64,000 nucleotides of DNA. It comes from JABDGR01 sp964561455. GTDB lineage: Bacteria > Verrucomicrobiota > Verrucomicrobiia > Opitutales > JABDGR01. The translations under genes and the position numbers were made by a program. Below, in pieces: positions 49,588 to 58,500 of the stretch. How positions within the stretch are numbered: position 1 is the stretch's first letter; each line of letters begins with the position of its first letter. Below the pieces are notes generated by a model that searched no databases, was not told the origin of the DNA, and worked only from the letters and a program-made list of their open reading frames with translations. The stretch covers positions 1 to 64,000 of the forward strand of contig CAZLPS010000013.1 in NCBI GenBank assembly GCA_964561455.1, written 5' to 3'.

Positions 49588-51529
49588 AGAGATCATTATT
49601 CCGATACGCCTCGATGAGCTGTTCGAGTTGCTCGATCTGGCAGCGGAATTCGACGCCGCGTTCAGTGTCGGCCATGCGGCGTGGCGGCTCCCAGGTCCGA
49701 ATGTTGGTGACGCGGGGCACGATGTCCACGCCGTCGCGGATAGCCGCTTCGACCGACTCAAAATGGTGGTGCAGGGCGAGGAAGGTGCGGTTCGCCTCCA
49801 AGACAAGGGTGTAGCCGTGGTCGCCGTAAGCTTCGGAAAAGGCGCCATCAATCGTGATGGCCTTGCCACTTCGCTTCAGGGGCGATTCCCCTTTTTCAAT
49901 TTTTACCGGAACGTGGCCGTTGACGATCAGGCCGTGGGCCAGGTCCACGCCGAACTCGGCGAGCACCTTGTCGCAAAACCACGCTTCGTGGATGAGCGCG
50001 AAGTACGGGTCCTTCGTTTCGTGGTGCGGTGTCTTGTCCTCGATGAAGTCGCGTTCAAACGTCGTGATGCGGTCTTTGCCAAACAACGGCGACCGCGGCC
50101 CGCTCCACAAGTACCACAGCAGGTCGAGGTCCTGCTCGGCGGGCCGGTCAATGACGCGGACGAGCATCTTTTCAATCGCATCGAACATCGCGCGTCCCTG
50201 GCAGGGTTCGCCATCAATAATCATCGGCAGAAATTCGCCGCCCGCGTCCACCGGCACGCAACCGTGAAAAATCAAATTGTCGTCGCGGCGCAAATACATC
50301 GCGCCGTGGCTGACGAGCCAGCGCATGTGCTCGCCCAGCTTCTGGCTGTTGAGAAAAGAGTGGCGGATGCGGTCGAAGCAGGCTTTTTCCTCCGCGGAAA
50401 GTTCGTACGGATTCGCGGGGTCAATCGTCGGAAAATTCCGGTCGCGCAATTCGTAGGTTGCGCCGTCCAGCGTGATGGTGCCTTTTTGGTAATCAATCTG
50501 GTGCAACAGTCGGCGGTGGTCCATCGCCCATTCGGGATGGCGCGCAATCGCCTGGCCTTCGAATTTGAACTGCATGATGGCCGCCGCCTTTTGCATGCGC
50601 GCCACCACCACCGCCGGCCGCAGGCCCTCCCCCTTGGGCATGAAATGGGTCGCGGGATCGTCCGCATATACCGTGCGCGCAAGATGCTCGAGCGGAGTCC
50701 ACGGAATGCTGTAGCCCTCGTCAATCTGCCCGAGCCGGCGATACCGCAGGGTCACCCGCAGGACATGGCAGATGAGCGCCCCATGGCCGAGCGCCGCCCC
50801 GAGCCACGCGGCGTCGTGATTGCCCCAGATGAACGACACGTTCGGCTGCTTCCGCAGGTAATCCACCACCAGGTCGCCGCGCGGGCCGCGGTCCCAGCAG
50901 TCGCCGCCGATGATTAGTTCGTAAATCGCCAGATTGCGCACCAGCCGCACCGTGACGTGGATCAGGTTCCAGATGCGCCCGCGCCGCGCCAGCTCATCCA
51001 CAATCGCCGCCGCAAACTCCGCGCCCCGCTCCGTCGTGGGCTCGTGGAGCATCTCGGACATCAGCCCGCGGTACTCCGCGGGAAAAACCTCCATCGCGCG
51101 TTTGAGGCTGTAGCGCCCCGCCAGCACCCGCGCCAGCTCGAACAGGTTGCGCAGCGTGGCCAGTGCATACTCCCGCAGCTCCGCCTCCCCGCGCGGCTGC
51201 TTTTCCAGGCTCGACGTCACCTCCGCCGGATAGAAAATCAGCGTGAGAAATTCCTGAAACGCCTTCGGCTCCATCCGCCCCGCGAACATTTTTTCGACCA
51301 GGGGACGCAGCGTGCCCGACGCGTTGTTAATCACATGCCGCAGCTTCTGGTCCTCGCCGTGAATGTCGCTGATGACGTGGATCGTCCCCTTCGGGAGGGT
51401 CAGCACCGCCGCCAGCCGGGCAATTTCCGCCATCGCGGCGTCCACATTCGGGAACCGCTCCGCCAGCGGGCGCAGCCCCACCAGTTTCCGCTCCCGGTCT
51501 TTCCGCAAGTTGGCGCTCGGCATGTGCAT
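49571..51529 (-). CDS. fbp: Fructose-1,6-bisphosphatase, class III
   Basis: 652 residues, the usual length for class III (Firmicutes-type) FBPase. It has the calcineurin-like metallophosphatase motifs ISDIHGEDQ, GGDCWDRGPRGD and WGNHDAAWLGAA, plus the class-specific regions LVSHGAMYLRRDDNLIFHGC, HVPVKIEKGESPLKRSGKAI and DGAFSEAYGDHGYTLV. It dephosphorylates fructose-1,6-bisphosphate in gluconeogenesis, in the cytoplasm, with Mn-type metal dependence expected. The last residues (FEVRS) and the stop are encoded by a heptad repeat array, suggesting the array extended into or replaced the original 3' end. Confidence 0.93.
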   Translation of the reverse strand: MHMPSANLRKDRERKLVGLRPLAERFPNVDAAMAEIARLAAVLTLPKGTIHVISDIHGEDQKLRHVINNASGTLRPLVEKMFAGRMEPKAFQEFLTLIFYPAEVTSSLEKQPRGEAELREYALATLRNLFELARVLAGRYSLKRAMEVFPAEYRGLMSEMLHEPTTERGAEFAAAIVDELARRGRIWNLIHVTVRLVRNLAIYELIIGGDCWDRGPRGDLVVDYLRKQPNVSFIWGNHDAAWLGAALGHGALICHVLRVTLRYRRLGQIDEGYSIPWTPLEHLARTVYADDPATHFMPKGEGLRPAVVVARMQKAAAIMQFKFEGQAIARHPEWAMDHRRLLHQIDYQKGTITLDGATYELRDRNFPTIDPANPYELSAEEKACFDRIRHSFLNSQKLGEHMRWLVSHGAMYLRRDDNLIFHGCVPVDAGGEFLPMIIDGEPCQGRAMFDAIEKMLVRVIDRPAEQDLDLLWYLWSGPRSPLFGKDRITTFERDFIEDKTPHHETKDPYFALIHEAWFCDKVLAEFGVDLAHGLIVNGHVPVKIEKGESPLKRSGKAITIDGAFSEAYGDHGYTLVLEANRTFLALHHHFESVEAAIRDGVDIVPRVTNIRTWEPPRRMADTERGVEFRCQIEQLEQLIEAYRNNDLFEVRS

Positions 51530-51593
51530 GGGTGGCCACGGTAGTGGTGGCAGGGGAGGGGGTCAATCTTTTGGGGAGAAGGGGGGTGGGGAA

Positions 51594-51743
51594 GGATGAA
51601 GGATGAAGGATGAGGGATGAATTCGGGCGCTGGGAGCAGGGAGCAGGGAGCGGGGAGCCAGGCATTCTGACTTCTAGCTTCGAGCTCCCAGCTTCCTTCG
51701 AAAGGGTGGATTCCAACTTCTAACTTCCAGCTTCTAGCTTCCA
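51594..51743. repeat. Mixed 7-nt array, copy 1 of a dispersed block
   Basis: Heptads run through four sequence types in one register: GGATGAA, then GCAGGGA and GCGGGGA, then CTTCTAG and CTTCGAG, then, after the phrase CTTCGAAAGGGTGGATTCC, ACTTCTA and GCTTCCA. A closely similar block in the same order lies at 54122-54295. Confidence 0.75.
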
Positions 51744-51820
51744 TGTTTTTGTCCACGAAAGGACACGAAAGGGGAATTTTTTTTAACCACGGATGACACG
51801 GATAACACGGATGCTTAAAA

Positions 51821-51876
51821 CTGGAAGTTGGAAGCTGGAAGTTGGGAGACCGGAGACAGGAGTCAGGAGACAGGAG
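51821..51876. repeat. Eight-unit 7-nt tandem array
   Basis: CTGGAAG, TTGGAAG, CTGGAAG, TTGGGAG, ACCGGAG, ACAGGAG, TCAGGAG and ACAGGAG, all in register. It shows the GGAAG type changing stepwise into the GGAG type within one array. Confidence 0.8.
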
Positions 51877-52040
51877 GGTTAGGAAATTATCCACGAAGGA
51901 ACCCGAAAGGGGAATTTTTCTCGCGCAAAGGCGCAAAGATGTTTGACGACGGATACCTGGCGGCGGCATACCCGGGGAAGCCTTACGATACTTGGGCAAC
52001 GGGCGGAGCGGCGGAGGGAGGAGGCGCTGATTCCGAAAGT

Positions 52041-52655
52041 TTAGCGCATCTCGACATACCATTTGCCCTCAATTTTTTTGAAAACTGCGGGTTCCGTTCG
52101 TGCGGGATAACTCGTGCCGTCCGGCAAGGTCAACACGGGCGTCGTCAACTGGTAGGTAGCCAGATCGCCGGCGGCATTCAGTACGGGTTGCTGGTCCTTC
52201 AAGGATTCCATCGCTTGGGCCTGGGCTTCAAAAAGCGGCTGCATCCGCGGGTCCGCCCTCTGCTGCTGTAACGCTTGCTGCATTGCCTGCACCTGCGCCT
52301 CTTTGCCGGGCGGAATAATGCCGCTGGGTCGCTCGTCCGGCGGAGCATATTTTAACTGCATCCCCAACACGTCGCCGGATCGCATCATCGTGGCCAGGCC
52401 ATCAATGATGACGTTCAATTCTGCCTGCGGGCTATTTGGGGCTGGAGTAGCCGCGACGGTCTGCGGGGTTTGTACGGGTTTGGCCGCCGGGGGCGTGATG
52501 AGCGCGGCGCTGCCCGTGGTTGCCGGCGCCGGTTGGGTGACATTGACTTTGGCCGAGGCGGGCGCGGCGACAGCCGCGGTTTCTCCTGGCGAAGCCGGCT
52601 TTGGCTGCATGAACCACCAGAGACCAACACCCACCATGGCAACGACCAGTACCAC
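52041..52655 (-). CDS. Membrane-anchored hypothetical protein, probably 5'-truncated
   Basis: 204 residues if the GTG at 52655 is used, or 198 from the ATG at 52637. It opens directly in a membrane segment (VLVVAMVGVGLWWFM), without the positive residues expected before it. It continues with a Pro/Ala-rich linker and ends in a small domain (LNVIIDGLATMMRSGDVLGM, then PVLTLPDGTSYPARTEPAVF and KKIEGKWYVE) resembling lumazine/DUF4878-type NTF2-like tails. Upstream, a stop lies only seven codons away, and a fragment of an unrelated gene on the other strand begins at the same point. I suspect the original N-terminus was lost by rearrangement. Confidence 0.5.
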   Translation of the reverse strand: MVLVVAMVGVGLWWFMQPKPASPGETAAVAAPASAKVNVTQPAPATTGSAALITPPAAKPVQTPQTVAATPAPNSPQAELNVIIDGLATMMRSGDVLGMQLKYAPPDERPSGIIPPGKEAQVQAMQQALQQQRADPRMQPLFEAQAQAMESLKDQQPVLNAAGDLATYQLTTPVLTLPDGTSYPARTEPAVFKKIEGKWYVEMR

Positions 52656-52663
52656 GAAGGTAA

Positions 52664-52831
52664 GGGGCCATTGCTGTCACCGAGGCCGTCGCCGACCAGT
52701 TCACCCTGGGCCTCGCGGAAATTGCGACGACTCCCGCCGAGGGCGCAACGAGCGCCACGAAACACACCGTCATGTTCTGTTACGACTTGAGCGATTTGCT
52801 GGCTAGGGTTAAGGAATCGGATGAGAGTTGA
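52664..52831 (+). pseudogene. Coding remnant, C-terminal fragment of an unknown protein
   Basis: An open stretch of about 55 codons after an in-frame stop at 52661 has strong coding character (VTEAVADQFTLGLAEIATTP, then KHTVMFCYDLSDLLARVKE) but no start codon. It ends with TGA at 52829-52831. It begins where the minus-strand gene at 52041-52655 loses its 5' end, so the two may share a recombination junction. The parent protein is not recognised. Confidence 0.35.
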
Positions 52832-52838
52832 ATGCGTC

Positions 52839-52877
52839 ACACCCCGCCCGCGAGTCCCGAAGGGACGATAGAAGCCG
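52839..52877 (+). repeat. Dispersed hairpin repeat (GTCCC-GAA-GGGAC), copy 1
   Basis: ACACCCCGCCCGCGAGTCCC continues GAAGGGACGATAGAAGCCG. The core GTCCCGAAGGGAC is a perfect short hairpin. Copies are at 53784-53822 (nearly identical) and 55291-55325. Confidence 0.7.
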
Positions 52878-52934
52878 CCCTTGGCCCTGCAAAACAGTAT
52901 TGCCTGCTGCCGTCCAAATGGCAAAATATCCGCC

Positions 52935-53129
52935 ATGAGCACAAGTGAGCTAATCGCCCAGGAAGTGATTTCGCTGCCGGAAAGCCAACAGCGCAAAGTC
53001 TATGAATTTGCCCACGCCCTGCGGTTGCAATCAGCGGCCGAGCACTTTGACGGCCTCCTCCTTAGTGAATCCACCCTTGCCCGTGATTGGAACACCCCCG
53101 AAGAGGACAGCGCATGGGCAAACCTGTAG
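52935..53129 (+). CDS. Antitoxin of a type II toxin-antitoxin pair
   Basis: 64 residues from the ATG at 52935. The N-terminal helix-rich segment STSELIAQEVISLPESQQRK followed by VYEFAHALR fits small DUF2281-like antitoxins, in which a short helical domain precedes an acidic toxin-neutralising tail (RDWNTPEEDSAWANL). The stop overlaps the toxin start by 16 bases, the usual coupled arrangement. Probably binds the toxin and represses the operon. Confidence 0.8.
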   Translation: MSTSELIAQEVISLPESQQRKVYEFAHALRLQSAAEHFDGLLLSESTLARDWNTPEEDSAWANL

Positions 53130-53443
53130 TTGGCGACGTTGTCGTTCTGCCCTTCCCGCAGACGAATCTTCAGGCCGGAAAACGCCGCCCGGCCCTGGTG
53201 GTCGCTGATCTTCCGGGCGACGATTTGGTGCTCTGTCAAATTACGAGCCAATTTCGCGCCGATGCCCAGTGCGTGGTTTTGACACCGTCGGATTTTGCCC
53301 AAGGCCAACTGGCGGTGGTCAGCTTTATCCGTTCCGGCCGTTTGTTTACCGCAGAGCAATCCGTCATTCAGTACGTCGCCGCAAAAGTCAGCCCGGCAAA
53401 ACTCAAAGAAGTCAAAGCCATGATCCGGCAATTGTTTGCCTGA
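53114..53443 (+). CDS. MazF/PemK-family toxin
   Basis: 109 residues from the ATG at 53114. GDVVVLPFPQTNLQAGKRRP, ALVVADLPGDDLVLCQIT and the C-terminal KVSPAKLKEVKAMIRQL are typical of MazF/PemK-type endoribonucleases, including the conserved Arg-Pro after the first loop. It is expected to cleave RNA when free of its antitoxin, which is encoded upstream with a 16-base overlap. Located in an accessory region bordered by repeats. Confidence 0.88.
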   Translation: MGKPVVGDVVVLPFPQTNLQAGKRRPALVVADLPGDDLVLCQITSQFRADAQCVVLTPSDFAQGQLAVVSFIRSGRLFTAEQSVIQYVAAKVSPAKLKEVKAMIRQLFA

Positions 53444-53467
53444 TATTTGCCCATGGGAGATGGAGGG

Positions 53468-53540
53468 CTTTTGACAGAATTGCCCGAATTTTTGGAAATT
53501 TCAGAATTCGAGGTTCGATGTTTAATATTCGATGTTCGGG
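53468..53540 (+). repeat. AT-rich dispersed repeat, copy 3
   Basis: It begins CTTTTGACAGAATTG like the copy at 49324-49414 and then continues with a GAATTCGAGGTTCGATG and ATATTCGATGTTCGG stretch, itself an internal near-repeat. Confidence 0.45.
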
Positions 53541-53632
53541 GCACCCGCCCAGCACATCCGCTGGCGAATCACGCATTTGCGCGCCCGCGCCGCCGGGCTC
53601 GGCGCGTGAGCCGCGATAATCAGATTGCCGCG

Positions 53633-53740
53633 CTACAGCAGACACATCGCCTTGACGTCCAGCCCGTCGGATTTGATCTGGGCATCAGAAATCAGCCGCG
53701 TTTTATAGGGGTGGGACAGGACGCGGTCAGACACCTGACC
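53633..53740 (-). pseudogene. Possible C-terminal coding remnant
   Basis: On the minus strand a 35-codon stretch encodes SDRVLSHPYKTRLISDAQIK followed by SDGLDVKAMCLL and a stop. It has coding-like codon use but no start; an in-frame TGA lies just upstream at 53741-53743. Its 5' edge coincides with a perfect palindrome GGTCAGACACCTGACC (53725-53740). The parent protein is not recognised. Confidence 0.2.
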
Positions 53741-53753
53741 TCATAACAGCTTT

Positions 53754-53781
53754 CAGTTTACGGTTTACAGTTTACGGTTGG
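53754..53781. repeat. Four-unit 7-nt tandem array
   Basis: CAGTTTA, CGGTTTA, CAGTTTA, CGGTTGG in register, directly before hairpin repeat copy 2. Confidence 0.6.
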
Positions 53782-53783
53782 TT

Positions 53784-53822
53784 ACACCCCGCACGCGAGT
53801 CCCGAAGGGACGAAAGAAGCCG
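53784..53822 (+). repeat. Dispersed hairpin repeat (GTCCC-GAA-GGGAC), copy 2
   Basis: ACACCCCGCACGCGAGTCCC continues GAAGGGACGAAAGAAGCCG, differing from copy 1 (52839-52877) at two positions. The two copies bracket the toxin-antitoxin pair. Confidence 0.7.
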
Positions 53823-54032
53823 TGAACTGGGGTTCTTCTATCGTCATGTCACCATGCAAGGCCCGCCCCCATAACGGCTGCCCTGACCACTTTTGTACCC
53901 ATGCCGGGCCACGGGTCGGACGTGGCGGCAGGAGAGCCAGCAGTTTAAGGGACTAATGTCAAAGAACGGAACGTCGAATATTCAACGCCAAGCAGCAAAG
54001 GGCGCGGGATTGAAGGGTGAAGGGGGAGGGGT

Positions 54033-54300
54033 AAGGATGAGGGATGAATTCGGAAGCTGGGAGCGGGGAGCCGGGAGCGGGGAGTTCGCGGACGAAGGGA
54101 CAGAGGGACCGGGGGCAGAGAAGGATGAAGGATGAAGGATGAGGGATGAATCCGGGCGCAGGAAGCAGGGAGCGGGGAGCAGGGAGCGGGGAGTCAGGCA
54201 TTCTAACTTCTAACTTCAAGCTTCTAGCTTCCTTCGAAAGGCTGGATTCCAGCTTCCAACTTCCAGCTTCCAACTTCCAGCTTCCAGCTTCTTCGTCGTA
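54033..54300. repeat. Long mixed 7-nt array, including copy 2 of a dispersed block
   Basis: Heptads of the GGATGAA, GGGAGCG, CTTCTAA and CTTCCAG types. The part from 54122 repeats the block at 51594-51743 in the same order, including the phrase CTTCGAAAGGCTGGATTCC, with unit-number differences. Confidence 0.75.
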
Positions 54301-54388
54301 GCGTGGAGCGGGAAGGCGGAGAAGGATGAGGGATGAATTTGAACGCTGGGCGACAGGAGAGCTGGATCTGCGCTGAGAATTTTGAAAC

Positions 54389-54428
54389 TTACCTATAATT
54401 ACCGATAATTACCTATAATTACCGATAA
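54389..54428. repeat. Decamer tandem array
   Basis: Four in-register units alternate TTACCTATAA and TTACCGATAA. It is AT-rich in a GC-rich genome and lies between two heptad blocks. Confidence 0.8.
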
Positions 54429-54507
54429 ATCCATGATTGCCCGCTTTTGGGGATGTTGGGTTCGGGGGATGAGCTATGGGAGACAGGAGTCAGGAGACAG
54501 GAGAAAT

Positions 54508-54657
54508 CCGATTAGAAGCTGGAATCTGGAAGTTGGAATCTGGAATGGGTGGTCGGACTACTAGCTTCCAGCTTCTAGCTTCCAACTTCTTTTATCCCGC
54601 CACTATAGCACATTTTTTCGAAAAGTGGTTTGATAGGTTGGCTGCGTTGGCTGGGTT
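54508..54657 (-). repeat. 150-bp direct duplication, copy 1 (composite element copy B)
   Basis: Nearly identical (three differences seen) to 54940-55089, 432 bases downstream. It includes a GGAATCT/GGAAGTT heptad array, an inverted heptad array (GCTTCCA, GCTTCTA) that could fold back on it, the conserved core CGCCACTATAGCACA and the start of a 9-nt array. Composite element copy B continues to 54700. Confidence 0.85.
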
Positions 54658-54700
54658 TGTTGCATTGGATGGATTGGTTGCGTTTGATGCGTTGGTTGCG
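54629..54700. repeat. Eight-unit 9-nt tandem array
   Basis: TTTGATAGG, TTGGCTGCG, TTGGCTGGG, TTTGTTGCA, TTGGATGGA, TTGGTTGCG, TTTGATGCG, TTGGTTGCG. This is the reverse complement of the unit family at 71-151, at the other end of the window. Confidence 0.85.
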
Positions 54701-54744
54701 TTGGGATGGGGAAGTGTTTTAGAGTGCTTAGTGGTTCCCGAAAT

Positions 54745-54793
<49 letters not shown>

Positions 54794-54939
54794 GAATTTT
54801 TGAAACACGGGGTAGGAAGAGCGCACGGAGGAAGCGCGTGGCTTGGGCGTCCCGCCCATGGTCCGGAGGGTTTGCAACGCCAAGGAATGAAGGGCGCAAT
54901 GGGATGTTATCATGCAACGCCAGACCCCTTAACGGCCCC

Positions 54940-55089
54940 CCGATTAGAGGCTGGAATCTGGAAGTTGGAATCTGGAATGGGTGGTCGGACTACGAGCTTC
55001 CAGCTTCTAGCTTCCAACTTCTTTCATCCCGCCACTATAGCACATTTTTTCGAAAAGTGGTTTGATAGGTTGGCTGCGTTGGCTGGGTT
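54940..55089 (-). repeat. 150-bp direct duplication, copy 2 (composite element copy C)
   Basis: Differs from 54508-54657 at three positions that I can see. After the first 9-nt units it departs from copy 1 and runs into a heptad-like stretch TTTTAGT, TCCTAGT, ACTTAGT, GCTTGGT (about 55105-55132), related to the module near 263-281. Confidence 0.85.
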
Positions 55090-55290
55090 GGCTTCAATAA
55101 GTGTTTTAGTTCCTAGTACTTAGTGCTTGGTTGAAACGAACAGGCAACCAGGCAATCCGAAGGGAGCAGATACTCAGAATGGGCACGAAAGCGGGGAGGT
55201 TATTACCACAAAAGAAACAGAATGGGCTGACGCGATGGCGGAAAAGAGCAAGGTGCTGGAACCCAAAAACTGGAAGATACCCTATAATAA

Positions 55291-55325
55291 CTGCACGCGA
55301 GTCCCGACAGGGACGAAAGAAAACC
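55291..55325 (+). repeat. Dispersed hairpin repeat, copy 3
   Basis: CTGCACGCGAGTCCCGACAG continues GGACGAAAGAAAACCG. It keeps the GCACGCGAGTCCC...GGGACGAAAGA framework of copies 1 and 2, with a slightly longer loop. Confidence 0.6.
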
Positions 55326-55534
55326 GCCCCACCTCCGTCCTTCAATACCTCTGTGCCCCGGCGCACACTTTGGCCCTCGGTTTCTTCAGCTCATACTATG
55401 TCGACATCATCAACCTCACGCCCTCGGCAGCCGCAAATCGCCTGAATTGAAACCTGACCACTTCCACGGCCGACCATTTCTGCGGCCTTTTCAGCAGATT
55501 GAGAACAATAACAGATGACCCATGTCTGCATTTC

Positions 55535-58500
55535 TCAACGAATAAAATATTGCAGGATATTAATGCCACCCATGCCGGTGAGAGGCGTCAGTACTGCCCA
55601 TAAAACCGGGTTTTGCGCCAAGGGTGAAAATACGCCAATGTGCAAGTGCTCAATTTCCTCTCCCGCCCTTTTGGCCAGTTCGCCACGCTCTTTCATTCGA
55701 TCAGTATCATTTTCCGCCAATATGGTAACCCCACCGGCACCTGTCGCCGGAGTGGCGGGCGGCGTTACCGTCGCGGATGTCTTCGCCTTGGTTGGCGAAA
55801 CACGAATCCTCCCGTCCAAATAGCCAGTTAGGGCGATTGCGGAGCCTGCTAACCGTTGGAAATACCGCAGCGATTCCCCGCGACGCTTCTCCGCCACATA
55901 ACGTAAGGTCAGCCCCAGGAGGACCGAAACGGTAAAGACCCCGAACATCGCAATCGTATACCATGGAGTCCAATCAAATTGGTCCAATAGGTCAATGCGT
56001 GATATAAGCACCACCAATAGTACAATAAACGGGTATATGACAAATTCTCCAGTGTATTGAGTCATCGCGGCGATAAACCGCAGGTTGTAAAGGGGATCAA
56101 GAAAGACGAGGGACTCATAGTTATCGGTGATTGCCGTTTTACTCAAATCACTTTTTCTGCCTGCGTCATTCAGGTCGAAAAATTGCGAACCCACCAAATC
56201 CTGCCAGTAGGTTGACGGAGGCCATTTGTTTTCCGGGTGGCTGATGGCGCGGATGAATCGAATCGTCTGCCAGGTAATTATCCAGACCAGAAGCAACAGC
56301 ACCGAAACCGCCATGGTGCTGGCCAGCATAAGGTAGTGGTTTACGTCGGTGATGATGGGACCGCGCACCGGCATGTAGGGGTGATCACCCACGATGACTT
56401 CATGATAAATGACCCCGCCCATGAGCATACCGCCGATGCCGATAAACACCCAGAACCAGATACTCAGCAGAATATGCGTGAAATCGTTCCAGATCTCTGC
56501 AGCGTCCTTGATTTGCTTTCCCGATTTCTCTACCAGAGGCTCCGCCCCGCCGGTGTGGTGGCCAGCTTTGACTTTCAGCCCCTGCAAGTGGCGCTTCCAG
56601 TGCACAAAGCTTTCCGGGATGCGGGCCAATCCCTTTTGCTGGGTCTCGGGTGCTTTTATAGGCACGAGACCAAAGCGGCGGTTTAGGCGCACTCGCACGA
56701 TTTGAAGTTGCAGGTAAATCATCAACGCAAAATAGCCGCAGAGCAAAAGAGCCAGTGCCCGCAGGATTTCGGTGGGCCACAGGCTGATTCCCTCGAGCAG
56801 GTTCCAGGGTTCGCCAATCCCACTGGCGGCATCCACTGCAATCAACCAGGCAAACGCGAAAAGCACCCCAAAACACCCCGCCACCCAGATTAATGGCGCC
56901 AACCATTTCCAGCGAGGCTGGCGCAAGCTCCAACTGCCAGCTTTCTCGACAGGCAATCCTGCTTGCTCAGTCTTGGCGTATTCCATTTGCAATCCTCTAA
57001 TCCGCAAGGCAAGGAGCCAGGCCAGCCCAAACGAAAAGACCGCCGTCACTACGCCATAAATTAAGGTTTCAATCTTTGTCCATGAGCGAGTATTGGGGTT
57101 CCCGGTGGGATCGTAATCTTGCGGGGCTTGCATGGGGGTAAGATCCACCGCAGTGTGGCGCCCAATTTCAAAGATATGCGGGCGAATGTCGCGCGGCGGC
57201 TGGTAGCTCGATGCATTGGCATGGTAGAGGGCGTCCAGCAGACTGTAAAAAAGGGCCGTTTGGCTGGTGGCCCGGAATGGCGGCGTCCAGCCGTTGAGCT
57301 TGAGTTCCTCGGTATCCGGTAGATTAAGGCCAAAGGGTGACGCCACCACCAGATTGCGCGTCCAACGGGTATTGCGGGGGTCGAGCATCTGGGCGTCCAG
57401 ATTGGTGGTAAAGAATACCGCCCCGGGGAAGGTTTCGCGCAAGGCGCGGAGAATCGAAATCTTGTCAAACACATCCGTCCCCAGAATGCCGATGGCGCGG
57501 ACATTGGCGCCGCTTTCATGCAGGATGATGCGGTCGGCGAGCCGTTTGAGGTAATCGAGTTGCTCGTCGCCGAAGGCGCGCGGCGTGTTCGAGACATTAT
57601 TTTCGACTTCTTTTTCCAGGTTCGCGACCGTTCCCAATCCAGCCGTGGAATTGGTTCCCGCACTGGCAAGGTTGCTGCTCGCTTTTAAGCCAAGATCGAG
57701 ACCAGCAAGATAGGGATACCAAGCCACTCTGACTTTGTCGGCATTTTTCTTCTGGGCCAATTCATCCAATTTCCGATCAAAAGTTTCCTTTAAGCCCCGA
57801 CCAAAGGGAGTTTCCCATTCACCCAGCAAAACGATTTGCCCGGGGTCGGGTCCCGATCCCTTCGGTATGGTCAGGGTCACGTTTCGGCGATCGAGCTCCT
57901 CCAGCAGGGCGGTGCAAAGCTCATCGTCCAGCGGGCCCACGCGCCGCACCACGCCGTCCAATTTCATCGCGTCGTCAAAGGTGATCGGCCTGTAGCCGCG
58001 CAAATTCTTCAGTCCCTCAATGCTGCCGATGAATTCCTCCCGCATAACTTCCGTGGACGCCGTGGCGCGGTAGGAATAAATCGGAATCGGTAGCCGCTCG
58101 GTAAATAGCGGCCTTCCATTCAAGTCATTGTTCTTTTCGAGTAAACTCCGCCAGACCTCCCCAAGGGCAAGCGTCGTCAACCCACTCGAATAAGTTGGGC
58201 CGAATAGCGCAACGGTGGGCGGCTGCTGCAGCTGGTGCATGGCCTCGTCAAATCTTTCCAGAAAGTAGTCGCTGTCAGATTGAAGATATTCTTCCGACAA
58301 CCAAAGTACCATGACCGGCCGCAAGTCCTGCTTGCCGTTTGGATCTTTGGGATCAACCTGTTTCATGAAGAACTCGGCCGGAACCAACCAGGATTTCGCT
58401 TTCTCGTCATAGGCAGCTTGCATTTTGTCCGCCGCAATCCGGTCCTTTTGAAGCTTGGCCTTATCCTTGTCGAGGCCGGTTTGTGGGCTTTTCGCGGACG

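Larger units (their letters stand above)
51530..52040. other. Intergenic region of short-period arrays
   Basis: No gene is seen. It contains heptad arrays at 51594-51743 and 51821-51876, a nonamer stretch ACACGGATA near 51787-51812, and two copies of CCACGAAAGGACACGAAAGG or CCACGAAGGAACCCGAAAGG, each leading into GGGAATTTTT (about 51751-51780 and 51891-51920). Confidence 0.7.
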
